Assembly: GCF_000264905.1 (NCBI RefSeq)
Contig: NW_006763132.1
Span: 786,906-850,905, forward strand
From: Stereum hirsutum FP-91666 SS1
Lineage: Eukaryota > Basidiomycota > Agaricomycetes > Russulales > Stereaceae
Direction of reading: 5' to 3'
Length of the DNA stretch: 64,000 nucleotides
A program made the position numbers and the translations under genes. This document shows positions 35,458 to 48,779 of this stretch, piece after piece. The notes beneath the pieces were generated by a model. The model worked only from the letters and a program-made list of their open reading frames with translations, searched no databases and was not told the origin of the DNA. Each line of letters begins with the position of its first letter. The first letter of the stretch is position 1.

Positions 35458-38400
35458 ATGTTGCGATGGGCTCTGTCGACCGTCCAGAGGAACTTGGGCG
35501 GCATCGGCTTGCTTGTATCTACCCCCAGGTGCGCCCTATCCCGTCATAGCTCACACACATAATATCTTAGTGTTTTACGCAGACTATACTCGACTACTGG
35601 ACTGCATAACATCGGAAACTTCATTCATGCTTCAGGTGACGCAGGAGAACTAACATACGAGGTGAAGCCACCGAAGCCTGTTACTTCATCACGCGGGCAC
35701 GAAGAAATATCAACCTCACGCGCCGATAACTCCGTCAGTTCGCGTCCTAGCGGCTTGGAGGTAGACGAGCCCACACCTACGCTCTCGGAAGACTCCGAAG
35801 TACCTGTGTCATTGCTAGTCGCTGTTGAGGACCGTAGGCAGAATCATCGGTCTTATTCTGCCTTCGCATTCGCCACATTACGCTCCTTCCTCTCCTATGA
35901 GAATCTATCATCTCCCAACCCTACTATTCTCACCGCAAGATACATCACAACCCTCTATCTAACCCTTCATCACCCGCGCCGCCTTGGTCCCACTCGTTTG
36001 ACCGCTCTCATTTCTCTCTTCGGCACGCTTTCGCTCTATGCCCATCACGGCCCTCAAGTATTTGCCAAAGTTACTCAAGCGGAACAGGAGGGTCGGTCAA
36101 CAACGGAACATAGGCTGATACGGCATGATGACGGCATGAGACGGCATTTGCATGGATTTGCGAGTAGGATGGACAAGTCGTCGTTCAGGCCTCGATGGGG
36201 CTTCGTCCTCAGGCTGGTCAAGGATAAGTTGGTGAAGGCGGAGAATGGCGGCGGGTGGAAGGGGAACGAGACGGATAGCTATTGGTTGATGAGAGCGAGG
36301 CTAGGACTGGCTAAAGTGAAGGGCGTTGAGCTGGATGCTTGCGAAGATAGTCCGTCATTTTCCTTACAACCTTCCGATTATCCTGGTATTGTTTCTTATA
36401 TTTTCCTTATTTTTTTTAGCATCCGAGCGCAGTGTCTATCATGCCAGAGAGCGATTCCTCGACGACAAACTGTCTGTATGGGATGCTCATAGCAATGTGC
36501 CGTACTTGCGAGCGTTGCTGGCTATCAAGCGACCGAGTTCGACAAAGGAGGTAGTATCATGGATCTGCTTCTATCTGGATACGTCTCCCAGCCAGTCCAT
36601 TGTCAACGTGTTGTACGACATTCTCCTCGATGCCGGGCTCGATCTTTCATCTGCTTCGAAGGAAGCTCTTTTGTCGACCGTGTGGCGTCGAATCACTCGC
36701 AAACTCCCGAAACATCTACCTAGTAGCGATGCACGATATGACCTCCCCGATGGCGACTCCTGGGATGAGTCCGTATTCACCAGCGATGGTGGGGCCTCCA
36801 GCCTGGTGCAGGAAGTGCGTCAGGCTGTCTTCTTCCCTCGCTCTATCTCTCCTTCTGGACCGGGCACAGCTGCCCAAAAGATACTCTGGAACTGGGCCCG
36901 GCATCAAGCTCTGATCATGTTCGATCCTAACCTCTCGTCCTCCACCCGCTGGCACAACCTCACTCTTCTCGCGTCTGCCAATTCCTCCGCTGTGACAGTG
37001 CCCGATAGTGCGCTCAGTTCAGCGTCACATTCACCGATCGTCTCCGCCGACTTCCGCATCTTAGCCGTCCTCGCCATCCTCGAACGCCTTGTCAGCTCGT
37101 CATACGGTGAAGCCGACGCCGAAATTCGACTCTTTGTCCGTGGTGTCTGGCGTCTCTGGTACAAAGCCATCGGAGAAGACCGAACCATCCACCCCGCCAA
37201 AATCCGACCTCTCATCTCCTCCTTCCTTCATCTTTCCAGATTCACCAAAGACAATCGCCTCCGGCTCCAATGCCTCGAGCTCGCGGACTCTGGATTCTAT
37301 AACTTCGACATTGGCGACGATTTCGCGAAGAGACAGGTGCAGATCTTGGCTGCCAATGCTATGGCCGCGGCGGAGGCGTGCGGACAGTTGAGGTGGCAGG
37401 AGGGTTTGCCGGGCTTTGTGGTGCGCGAGGGGTGGCAGGATGTGCTTTCGAGGCTTGCGATACCAAGGTTGGCGAGGGTGGACGCGCTAAGGGCGCATGA
37501 ACTTCATCAGCGTTGGATGCCGCATCTAGAGGTCACGCAGGACGTCGCGGAGCCGATAGCAACGGGGTTAATCCACGCGGGCAGGATGGACCTCGCGTTG
37601 CCTTTTCTGTCCATTCTACGATTCGAGGGACGGAGAGGCCACAGGGTCTTGGAGACTGTGTTACAAGCGGTACACAGGGAACAGAACCGGTTCATCGACT
37701 TTGGACTGGCGCAGGTCCTCGCTCGAGCGCTCAAATCCCTCTATTCCGCCACTCCTGCCGTCTTACGACCTCCATCGCGACTTCGACGTCCGCTCTCGTT
37801 CGCATTGCTCGCGCTCGTGAATGCGGGACATGCGGCCACGGCGTCCGACACGTACAAGAACATCCGATCCGCACAGCCTAGCTATTTCTCCACCGCGTTC
37901 GACCACGCTCTGATGAAATGTCTATGCAGCAACCGACAGTTTCGGCTCGCTGTCAGGTTGGTGGATGATGTGGATGCTTCGCCGGCCGTGGCGAATGAAG
38001 AGCACAAGAAGGCGTTGAGGGAAGCTTTGTTAATTTCGCTCGTGAGGTCGGGTAGGGGGGCCTCGAGACTTGCGGGATACGTTGGCAAGAAGAGCGGGGA
38101 TCGGACGTTGGCTGTCGTGCGCAATCGAGCTATGAAGATCGCTTTCAAGTTGCGAGGATGGACGTCTCCGTCGCGTGCTGGGCGACCTTCACCACGAGAC
38201 TTTGAACGAAGTCGGGTTCTTATACCTCTCGCGCATCGACTTGGGTCGTCGCACATCTTGGCGGATGATTCTAGCATTACGCCGAAAATGAGGACGTATC
38301 TTGGGAACGTGCTAATTTATGAGAGATTGTCGAGGCGGAGGAGAGAACGTCCGAGGGATCGACTCAGGGCCGCGTTGGAGACCTTGGACGACTTGATGCG

Positions 38401-39025
38401 AGGGAGGAAGAAGAAGGCCACCGACGGCGGTAGCGTTCACGTTCACGGGAAGAGGCCTGGAAGAGACGCGACCGATGCTACTTTCGTCCCGGATCGAGTA
38501 ACGATGAATATCGTGTTGAGTGGGATGCTGGCCTGGGTGAAGGAGTGGGACGTGATGAAGGTCAGGATGCTGTTTGATTTATTGGTCAGGTGTGGGTATC
38601 CGGCTGGGGAGAGGTTTTCGAAGGAGAATGCACCGTTTGGATCGAGTCGGTCGAGGGTTGATGAACGTATTTATGGAGATGGAGGGCTTGCTCAGAGCCA
38701 GACGGATGAGAGTGCTCCATTAGAGGCTGGTGCAATCAACGCGGAGGGAGACGGGAAGGGCAAGACAGAGGATCAGAGTCGGGGCCAGGGCGTCATGGAT
38801 TGGGTGGAGTTGTTGAGGATTGTCATGCAGAGCGGGGAAGAGATCCACTTCGGCCAGCACGTCAGGCCTATGCTGAGGATGTTTATCAAGGCGTTGTATG
38901 TGAGAGGAGACAAGACGGGGGCGAGGATCTTGGTGGGGATTCTGAAGGATGTGGAGACGACGGATAATCGCGAGACGGTGGAGAGGAGGCGGCGAAGTGT
39001 TGGTGACAGAGGTGGATTGGAGTAG
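35458..39025 (+). CDS. Large mitochondrial-type helical-repeat (PPR-like) protein
   Basis: Three exons, 35458-35528, 35583-36385 and 36420-39025, sum to 3,480 nt and 1,159 residues in one frame. The N-terminus MLRWALSTVQRNLGGIGLLV then STPRLYSTTGLHN is a good mitochondrial presequence with a likely cleavage near RLYSTT. The rest is alpha-helical in appearance, with repeated two-helix patterns. The clearest PPR-like unit is TMNIVLSGMLAWVKEWDVMK with RMLFDLLVRCGYP (about 38,500-38,605). Such proteins bind organellar RNA or mitoribosomes; no specific target can be named. The second intron is 34 nt. The start was chosen because only this frame splices cleanly into exon 2. Confidence 0.75.
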
Positions 39026-39436
39026 GTCATGTACAGTGCCCATACTAATGCTCATAGAATAATATTAACTGCGCGATCCAGCTTTCGATACCCACACTTC
39101 CTTCGTCAACCAGATCACCTTCTATAGCAAGCATATGACGGCTGCGCGTGCCTAATAGCTGAAAGCGTCGAGTTTTACATCAACCTGTCACGGAAAAAAC
39201 GGAATTGCTGACTCTGAGGAAGGAAGGATATCCTCGGGCTGTCAACGATGACAGAAAGCACGCGGTTTGCCTGAGGTGTCACCTAATCTTAATCTCTGGT
39301 ACTGTAGGTGCACTACTGGGTGGGTAGATGATACTCTGCATCAAGAGGTACCCATCAAAATCGTGACAGGGAGGATTTATACATAAGCACCCAGACTCCA
39401 GAGCTCATTCATACATTCCACTTCGCTCTTGCCCCT

Positions 39437-41210
39437 ATGTCGAACTCATCGTTCTCAGAAGCACAGGTGTACGCCCTGCAAGCGTGGTGCGTGTATTGTG
39501 CTCATTCACTGACACAACATTCCCGTGACTGTATTATGTGCGATCGAAGGGTCATAGACGACTACGCAGCCTTATCCTCGTCTGGTGCGCTTCCACTCAA
39601 TTCCTACGATGATCTTAGGTAGCACGCTAAGACTTGGCCCAATAGTTTTATGGATACTCGACTTCATATATATGTTACCCATCGAATATGATGCAATATG
39701 GTCCAAGAAGATGTCTTTACACTCTGTGCTCTTCTTGGTCAGTCGATACGGCCTTTCCGGGCAATTAGGATTCAACGCTTTCGCGGGATCTTACGGAGCA
39801 TCTCTCAGTGATACTATGTATGTTCTCACTGTTATTACTTAACTTCATCAGAGAACACTCAAGAATCGCGTGTAGGTGCTCTATAGCGTACATAACGGGT
39901 ACAGTGTTGGGGGAGTTATCAACTACCGCAACTCTATGTACGTGTCAGGCTCCCTCTGCACTACGATTCAATCCAACAGCCTCTCACATGTTCACTCATA
40001 GATCTCATAGCCTTACGGGTAGCCGCTATCCATAACCAGAGAAAGGTTGCTCTGGTTGTCGCTACGGCGTTGATAGTACCCTACGAAGTCATCAACATTT
40101 ACGTGTGTCTCTCCTTTGGCAGACTTTGATGGTTCGCACTGATGGCTGTTGTCGTAGCTAGACAGCCTGGTAGACTCTGTTTCTACAAAGGGAACAATCT
40201 ATCAAGTCATGGTCAAATGTATGATCACACCCAACGAAGATAAAGTTTCACTTTCCTCCAAGTGAGTCTTTGAGGAATAATCCTATTCAGAATGAGGCTA
40301 CTAATAACGCATGGCCACTGCTGATAGAGGCATGCTAATTCCTATAGCTCGTTCCATCATGACTCCTACCCAACTATTCAGCTGATGGCGCCGATAATAC
40401 AGTTGCGGTAACGTCTGGTTGTATACAACTGGTTTTCATCATTGCCATGCTTGGCCTTCTCTTGAGGACAACTTTGCGTCACGTCGTAGAGACGCGGAGT
40501 TTCGGTCGGAGCAGCATCGTAGAGGCTTTTATGTATGATGGTGCGTACTTGATATATCCTTTCGATTTTCGTGACAAGTAAACTCAATTATTGAATGCAA
40601 TTAGGCATCGGTACAGCATGGTCAGTATCTCACTGCCCTTGAGTACCTGAGTACCTCAGAGCACTGACGGGAGCAACGCAGTGGTGCACTCGCCGTAACA
40701 GCTGTTGCAATAATCGACAACATTGTAGGTCAAACACATCACGATTGTGGAAATCACGCTGATAGTCTATTTATGAAACTCAGATAGGATCTATCAACCC
40801 TGAAGTGATATATATCCACTCGCTCTTCCATCTAGGCATGTTATTCTGACCCCTGACGTGCAGTCAAAATATCTTGCAATCTTGAATCTCGGGGTCCCCT
40901 TCGAAACCGTGTAAGTCTCACGCTCACACAATCTTCGAAAGCCGATACTTATTTCGGTACGCGCTTGGTGATCATCTAACCTATTCTACCCCACAGCATC
41001 CCAATCATCCTTGTCAACCGCCTCATACTGAACCTACAGACGTCCTACGACCACGACCGGACCGCCCAAAACTCTGACACCCATATTTTCTCCATGCCAG
41101 AATTTGCACCAATTAGCCATCCGGGAGCAACGTTGAATTCAACGCGATGGGATAATCAGTGCGATGGCCCCGTAAACCAGGTATCTGGCACCCTCAGAGT
41201 TCCACCGTAG
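39437..41210 (+). CDS. DUF6533-like multi-pass membrane protein
   Basis: The first exon starts MSNSSFSEAQVYALQAW at 39437. The next hydrophobic exon carries WILDFIYMLPIEYDAIWSKK then MSLHSVLFLVSRYG, which follows the DUF6533 pattern (D...T...E...IW...W...K.LFL..RY). Then come DLIALRVAAIHNQRKVALVV, a helix GCIQLVFIIAMLGLLLRTTL, GALAVTAVAIIDNI and, after an intron with GTAAGT and CACAG ends, FETVIPIILVNRLILNLQTS. The cytoplasmic tail ends SGTLRVPP at 41208-41210. At least nine short exons, so exact limits are approximate. Function of this large fungal family is unknown. Confidence 0.65.
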
Positions 41211-41977
41211 ACTGTTGATCGCTAGTAGGTCACGACCAGCATCTCAATAGTCATGGCATGAAACTCATGACGGTGTTTGACTCGCAAGGTCCATAATAGG
41301 CACATGGATGAATAAAAAGATCGAATATTGCGCAGCTACCGATTCATGATCTTCCAACACCGCTGGAAGGTCGACCCCTTATTGGAGATTCGCTATAGTT
41401 TATACGCATCTATTGATTGTACACAAATGGCCGCAATTATATCGAGCAATATTCACGTTTGGTCGGCCATTTTGCTCCTTCCAAGGAGAGTGTCACGAGA
41501 GCTCAGCCTGCCATTGAACCTACACTCGACTGAGCACATTAAGTATTAGTCACTCTATCGACTTCCGTACTTTAAATATCTCGGTGATATCAACATGGCT
41601 ACCAGTGGATACTTGGGAAACCAATCAGTGACGCCCACTGTTCATGTAAAATAACATCTTCCATTTACCTGCATGGTTGTAGTCAATTCTAGAGTACTGC
41701 TTGTATCGGCGCCACATCGGCCAACCGCCGGCGCACACTACACCAATTCAATCTCCGCTTTGATTCAAGTTTGATCCAATAGAATTCGACCACGAGGTCG
41801 CAGTCAACTACATAACTTACGCTCAACGACAAAGTCCTTTGGAAGGTAAGACTCTCCATCTGCTTTGAAATGTCCTCATTTATAACATTCGGTTATATGT
41901 AGTAGCACTTCGCTGCTGATTGCTTTCTTAGTTGTCCAGACGAGAGTTACCCCAGATATTATACGAACCAGATCAGT
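41211..41977. other. Spacer after the DUF6533-like gene
   Basis: AT-rich relative to flanks. One short open frame (41328-41549) lacks motifs. No gene or clear repeat is seen before the element starting at about 41978. Confidence 0.35.
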
Positions 41978-43371
41978 CAGGCCCACTGGGGGGTACGCCT
42001 TGGGTGAATTTCCCCTTGATTTTTCACCCGAATACGCATGGGATTTTCACCCAATCCTATGGTGACGGATATCGGCTTCACCTCAAATTTGGGTGAATTT
42101 TTTGGGTGAAATTCACCCAGTTCGTTTTCGTTTTCACCCGAAGATTTCAGTCGAAGTTCGGGTGAAAATCCGCATATCTTCGGTTGACTCTGGGAGGTCC
42201 GATAGCTAGTTCACGCTTCCCAGCTTAGGCCCTACTAATATATTGTGACGCTGTTTCGAATCCCGAGAGAGCCGGGAACACGAGAAAAAAATGATTTACT
42301 AGTGATTATGTAGGTAATATACATAAATACATAAATACATTAAACATAACATACTCCTACATACTACTGAAACACCTTATCTGTGCCCTATCTCAGCAAC
42401 TTCACCCATCCCCGTTAAAGTTGAACCAACCATTGAGAGGTCCGAGGAAGAGAGAGGGAGTGGCGGAAAGGCTATGGAGAGTTGACAACTGTCAAGAATC
42501 TGTGAGTGCACGAAGTCAAGTCAGTATACAACCAACGGAGCAGACATCATAAGCACGATCACCAAGGAAGGAATGGGATTGGCGAGCAGGGCACCTCGAC
42601 AGTTTGTGAAGTTGAAAGTGATTTTTGGGTCATATATAACGATTGTAAAGCACTTCGCGCTCCCAACAGCAAACAAAGAATGGAGTGAAAGGACGACTGC
42701 ACCTTTCTGGTAGCCGTCAAATGCACGTCTCCAAAAATCTCCCACAGAAAATTGCCCAACGTTACTGAAGAGTGTTTCGGATCGCGTTCCTTGACAGCAG
42801 GCAAGCGGATGTCAAGACTCGACAGCTGAGATCAAGCAGAGACCGGCAAAGCAAGCTATAGACTCATGAAGCGTGAGCGGCAGCCAGAGATCTAGCTAGA
42901 TTCCAGCTGAAAGCAAAGTAAGTCGCGTCCGATGTTGACGAAGACCCAGAAGTGGTGGTGGTGGTGGTGGTGGTGGTGGTGGTGGTGGTAGAGAGAGAGC
43001 AAAGAGATCTGCGAGTCGACTCGTTGAGGCAAGACGCGACTATGACGTCATCTGCCCCACAGGCTACGCCACTCTGCTCTACTTTGTGGCCACCGTCCTT
43101 CGCAGTACTTCGTCTCGATTCACCGCACACTGCACGGTTTCGACGTTGACGAGTCAGCCACACAACAGATCTTGCTCTACCGTATTTACATATGAATTTA
43201 GTTTGAATTTTAAGAGGCTTGTTGCTCCCCTGCAAAGTTTGGGTGAATTTCAACGAAGCCATCCGCAGGCCTAGCGGCGGTTGAGCGGCGGTCACCGAAA
43301 ATTGGGTGAAACATGAAATTCACCTTAAATTTGGCTGAATTTCACTCTATCCGTCTTCCACAGTGGCCCTG
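41978..43371. mobile_element. Degenerate hAT-like non-autonomous element with subterminal repeats
   Basis: The proposed ends are imperfect inverted repeats: left CAGGCCCACTGGGGGG, right (reverse complement) CAGGGCCACTGTGGAA. Clusters of the motif GGGTGAA, in both orientations, lie just inside each end: at least seven copies from 42001 to 42170 and four from 43240 to 43345. hAT elements typically begin CAGGG and carry such subterminal transposase-binding repeats. Flanking 8-bp sequences (41970-41977, 43372-43379) do not match, so the target duplication is lost or the ends are misplaced. The inside includes a GGT microsatellite at about 42954-42989 and no transposase. Confidence 0.5.
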
Positions 43372-43391
43372 GCGCATAGTCTGGGACCAAA

Positions 43392-45139
43392 ATGACGCTG
43401 TCAATCTTGCCAGACGAGCTAATCCTTGAGATAGCGAAGTATTTCGCATCGGATTGGTATCAGCCTGACGTCGATCCCGTTCCTCGACATTATTACCTCG
43501 ACTGTACCCTGCTGAGCCTCTGCGCACTCAATCGCCGTATTCGAACCATCTGTTTTCCGGTGCAGTTTCGGGTACTATCTATCGGCTTAGACATCTTCTC
43601 TCTGGACTCGGAACGGGACTTCTTACAAAAGACGATTTTGTCTCGTCCGGACGTGACCACGCTCCTTCGGTGCGCTTCATTCATATGTCTCCCTTCGCAT
43701 AAGGATGCCGAGCTGATGCGCAAACAATCATAGCTCTGTGCACCTAAGACAAAACGGGTTTTCGGACGTAAATATGTTCGAAATCCAATGGGTTCATTTC
43801 GAACGCATCGTGCAGGATCTTCTGAGATCTGCACCAGGCCTCATCCATCTCGATATAAACTTCGATCCCGTGACCCCACCCATGACGCTGGAACTTATAA
43901 ACGTCGTGAATGACCACCCCTCGCTCAAGACCGTCGCGATAGACTCATCTGAACAGCTCTACCATCTAGACCACGAAGCCATCCAATCCACCTCGCTAAG
44001 CCGTATCGGCTGTCGACAACTCGTACTCTTCGATTCATCCCGTCTTCAGTGGGAAGCCGTGGCCATCATTTTCCGCCCCGGAGATGGCGCACGACTCAAA
44101 AAGCTCGTATTGTACGACGGTGATCCGCAACGATGGCAGTCGATGTCTTTGAAGGGGCTGGAGACCATCGAGTTCCAGGTCACCTCCCTGTCATCCAGCA
44201 TCTACCTCGACTTCCAGAAAAGCTCGTTGCTATCCCGTAATCCTTCACTCAGGCTCATCAAGGTCATTGGGCAACCATCATCCTTACTTCTAAAGTTTCC
44301 TCTGCTGTCACCACTCCCGTGTATGACAGAATTGTGTGTGGCGGCGACGGCGGAGGGGGTTGAAGATTCTATAGGATTCGAGGGCTTAACCCTTGAACGA
44401 GCGGTTACCCCAGGGCTACGCGACGGAAATGAGGAAACGTCTCAGTGGTGCATTCATAAGGCTTTTCTGACCCTCACGAAGGCCGGCGTCCTCTCTCTCC
44501 CACTGTTCACGAGAACAGCGCCGTTCACTGAATTAATAAGCATTGCAATTGAAGACACAGATGATGCTACGACTACAATAGTACGCCTGAATACAAACTT
44601 TTTTGTTCGGGTGAAGCAGTTAATTTGCATTGCATTTATATATCTAGCATGATATCTTCGACTCTCTCAAGGCCTCGCATTCGACGTTGCAGAAGATCAC
44701 TGCGATCGAACTCCTCAACGTTCCACTTTGGGAGAGCGATCTCGATGAAGTATCAGCGGCGGACATCCCCCTCGGAATCGGCGAGCTTGATTTTGCTGCC
44801 TATGGACTCGACGAAAATCACAGTGATGACCGCGATAAGGCCTGGGATATCGTGGAACCGTGGCTACAACTGTATTTGGATTATCCGGTCCAATTCTTAC
44901 AAGACCTTGGCGCTTTGTGTCCATTGCTGGAGTCGGTTATTATCTACGTAGGAGGTCCGCTTGTAGAGTTTTCTTTCGACATGAAGACGACGCAAGCGGA
45001 AGAGGGTTGGATGGAGACAACTGTGATATGGAGCATCGTTGACACTAAGCGGCGCGCTCAGGTATGTGTTCGTCGTTTTTGCTACTTCTCAACATCGGAC
45101 ATCAGACAGCTCACCGCCGTTCTTGCAGCACCCCCATGA
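43392..45139 (+). CDS. F-box protein with leucine-rich C-terminal part
   Basis: Likely substrate receptor of an SCF (Skp1-Cullin-F-box) ligase. The start at 43392 gives MTLSILPDELILEIAKYFAS followed by LLSLCALNRRIRTICFPVQF, a typical F-box helix set. The second frame (43738-44640) reads QDLLRSAPGLIHLDINFD, LKTVAIDSSEQLYHL, ARLKKLVLYDGD and similar leucine-rich strands; the third (44650-45139) continues with KITAIELLNVPLWESD and LCPLLESVIIYVGGP and ends TAVLAAPP. The junction near 43,731 has an in-frame stop without an obvious splice donor, so the gene may be split by an unusual intron or be damaged there. It starts 20 bp from the edge of the hAT-like element. Confidence 0.6.
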
Positions 45140-46789
45140 TAGAACCCAAATTCACTGAATGACGGCATATCCTAGGCTGCCTCCGCCAGCGGGTTATTTC
45201 TTTGAAGCTGAAGAGCGAGCCTCCGAGTCCGAGTCAATAAGAGTCAGTTGAAGAAGTTCAAGTCAAGTCCAAGCCTTGCGGAGCTGTTCGGAGTCGAGTT
45301 CGCGCTCGACTTAAATGACTAGCATGATATCAAGATAATGAAGGTGACTATGCGATAGACGCTCTCGTGACAAGAGCGGTGAGCAGCGGCCTGAGTTGAG
45401 TTCTTTTAAAAAAGGTTATCGGGGTGGCCAATTCGGAAGCCAATAGCTTCTGAATTCAACAAAGGCAAACAATTTCACGTGCTCCCGTCGACACGAAGTC
45501 GGCACTTTCCGGCGCGAGGGCCATTCCGTCCTCGGACGATTCTCGTTCACTCGAACCCTCACGCTCCCCTGCTGACCGACGTGTCTTCACTGTGTATCTC
45601 CGGTTGTCTGTGAGAGACTCAATGCCAGTTCCCAAGCTCACACATTGAACCAGGTTCAACTCAGTCCACTTGCTCTTATCTTCCTCCAAATCGGCAATCC
45701 GGCTCAGTGACGCTGTATGTTTTAACTTAGCTCGATTGGTGTAACCTGATTGTTTAGCGGTGCGTCACTCTCTGAACCTGCTTTCTTGTAACGTAACATG
45801 TGACGAATTTCAGGGTCTTGGCATGAAGGTGGGATTTCTACAGTGAATACAAAGATCTATCAGGTCTCTCAACAGCTCAAGACCGTCGACCGTTCCTAGT
45901 GGAATTTTGTGGGCGACTGCCCGATATCACCCCCTGTCCAGGGCGTCACAGACATATTTTGAGTATGTTGAATTCTCGCGTTGTTCCCTTGTGGGGATAC
46001 AACTCTTGTTATACAAGGGGCCGTGCCTCTCTTGAGTAGAGCGTAAAGGTCCTAGGATCTCACAGAACCTGTACTGTGATCTACATCTACAATGTGGAGC
46101 TCGAATCAAGATGTCGATCATACCGTCGGCGTACCGCAATGACACCGTCTAGGTGATTTGCTCGGCTTTGGTCTGATCATCTGAGCATATGCGCAGTGGA
46201 ATTTCTATTTGCGTGCAATCGCGGTTCGGCGAAACACATCTCTTGGTCTCCTATCAACTGTGACCAAAAGAAACGCAATCCTCATCCTTTTTGATACCGC
46301 CTCCATGATGATCAGACCTTAGCGACCAGCGAGCATCGCGCCAGCGGCTCCTCACCCGCCACAGTCGCGAAAGCTCGCCGTATGTCCACAATGCCCAGAT
46401 TTTTCTCCTTCCCTTCTGCATGCGAACGGCGGCCGTTATATTCCCATGACTCTGGATGGTGAGGGTTGGGTAGACATGAAGGTGTGGCATCGCACAGGAA
46501 GCTGTCGATGGGAACAATGCTTGAGCCTGATTAGGCGCTAGGTGCTTCGCCTGGGATTGTTCCGTCCGAATGGAGCACTGTCACCCACGCCTCGGAGCAC
46601 TGTCACTGCATGCTCTTGCTCTAATATGACTACGATGGCCTCGATGGCCATCGCGGTCTCGCATGGTGTCCCTACCTCCTCCTTCTTTCCTCCATCACTG
46701 TTCACCCCACGTCCACCAACTGGGTCCACATTCATTCCTTTCTCTGTCCCATTCTCGAAGACTTCTCCAGAAACGCACACTTCACGACA
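45140..46789. other. Intergenic region, no gene supported
   Basis: 1.6 kb without convincing coding exons. 45200-45320 is built from short GAGTC/AAGTC-like units. Frames at 45456-45689, 45927-46145, 46254-46517 and 46538-46912 lack motifs or splice context. The end probably includes the promoter of the following membrane gene. Confidence 0.4.
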
Positions 46790-48552
46790 ATGTCCTTCCC
46801 AGCTATAACATCCTCTATGCAAGATGGCTCGACCATACCGCTCACTGTCTTCCTGAATGGCCTGGCGACACGATACATGACGGGTAAGCGTCCTACTCGT
46901 ACTCGGAAGCATATATCATTCTTCGGACATCTGATATTTTTTCATGCTATGCACATAGTCATCGGACTCGTCGCGATGTTTTACGACCACATTCTCACGT
47001 TTTCTGCCGAAGTATCCCTCGTCTGGAGGGCTCGTCCATCATTCGGTCGCAATGGTTTTCTTCTCAACAAATATCTTGCTCTTGCATGCCTTCTGATGAA
47101 CGCTCATTGTGAGTGCATCCAGTGAAAAATGCATCGATCTTGACTGTCGGCTTATTCTTTGTTGGGCATTGTAGTGTCGAGTGGAATCAGTGAGAATGCT
47201 CATTCAGACACAGTACGTCGTCCGACACTTTGACGGTATAGGCGGTTGGAACTGATGGCACCGCAGACGTATGTCATACATCTGTTTCCAGCCCCCTCCG
47301 ACGAGACCGTCCGTACTTCCGACTAGCTCTTGAACGTGCTTCCGAACTCCTTATAGATGCCAACACTTGATCAAGGCTACCTTCGTCTGCTCTGTCTATT
47401 CGATCATCTTCGGCCATTTCCTTATGTTGCTGCGAGTAGCTGTGCTGTGGGATAGACAAAAGGTATGTCGATCCATCCAAAACGAACATTGTTCCCGGAG
47501 CTCATGTCCTGACTATATGCTATAGACCATACTAAAACTCCTCGCGACCGCTTTCTTCGCGACCGCCGTCGCGACACTGACCATGGTCATAATGACCGTC
47601 ATTCATCTTGCGCGTGAGTAAAACTCCTCGCCGGCCTAAAAACTTCTCACGTCAAACTATTTCGTCCGCTCAACGTTCGAACTGAATACTATAGCGCACA
47701 TCGTATGGCACAACAACGTCCGTATGTGTGTCGCCACACAGACCTCACCTCTTCTAACGATCGTCTGGGCCTCATCGGTGCGTTCACGTTCATGCATCAA
47801 GCATATTCTTCACCTTTGTCTGCCATCATCCCGTGGCTGAAGAATATTGAATGCGGTCGCACACGTATATCTATATATATACATCAGCTGCCCTTCGACC
47901 TCCTCGCCTTCAGCCTAACACTGTACAGCTCACTGTCGAGACCGCGACCAGGAGACGTCGGGGCTACGAGCGTCGTCCGTCAAGATGGTGCCTGTTTCTT
48001 CTGTGTGAGTGGGCTGCTTACCTTGACTTGTTGCTTGCTTGCGCTGACGTGGATCTTCTGCTTGATTAAGATCAAAACATGTCTTGACGCTCTGAACACT
48101 TGGTTCGCCGCGTTTGGGGACTCGCACAAAATCATGACCGTCACCGCGTACGTATCAGACCTAAGCACCTATTCACTCGAGTGTTTCACTCTGACTTCCA
48201 ATTCCTAACGTGGGCGCTACCGTTCTGCAGCTTCGTCTGGGCAATGGTCACACTCCTCGTCAATCGCTTCCTCCTCCACATCCGAGCCGCCGAAGCCTCA
48301 GACAAGGACACAGACGAGACCTTTCAAGCGGCTCAACATCTTTCCAGTCCGAGTCCTTTGAAGGCGTATGCGTATGCCGGCGACGTCTCTCATCCAGTGG
48401 CACCTTCAGAACCACGGTCAGAACAGCCAAGACGTTTAACCCAATTGTATGAACGTCACGGTTTTGATCACCGGGCCGTAGATCTCGAGCCTTTAGAGGG
48501 TTGTTATATTCAGAGGGAGAGCGTGGAGTCCAGGGCTTTGAGGAGGTTGTGA
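46790..48552 (+). CDS. DUF6533-domain membrane protein
   Basis: The start at 46790 opens MSFPAITSSMQDGSTIPLTV. After a GTAAGC...ATAG intron the DUF6533 motif follows: LVAMFYDHILTFSAEVSLVW, then FGRNGFLLNKYLALACLLM. Further helices are KATFVCSVYSIIFGHFLMLL with RVAVLWDRQK, LLATAFFATAVATLTMVIMT, an extracellular-type loop NNVRMCVATQTSP, LPFDLLAFSLTLYSSLSRPR and SFVWAMVTLLVNRFLLHIRA. The cytoplasmic tail ends at 48552 (ALRRL). This is the standard seven-helix layout of the family, in about nine exons. It is a better preserved relative of the gene at 39.4 kb. Function unknown. Confidence 0.75.
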
Positions 48553-48779
48553 TTCTGTGGCGATGTACGTCCTTGTTCATTTCTGATGGAGACGCAGACT
48601 ATCACTACATACTACGAAGAGGAGTCTGTGATTTGAGAATTGTATTTTAGGACTATTTATATAATTATACATGCATTGGATCTTCTGCTGTTTGGGCGCG
48701 CTGCTGAATATTTTAAAGATCGATAGCTGCCACACATGGTCCCCAGTCACCACCAGTGGATGACCGAATCGCCTGGCCG

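Noticed and set aside
42864..43295. 143-codon minus-strand frame with a poly-Thr tract
   Set aside because: The Thr run is the complement of a GGT microsatellite inside the hAT-like element; no family resemblance.
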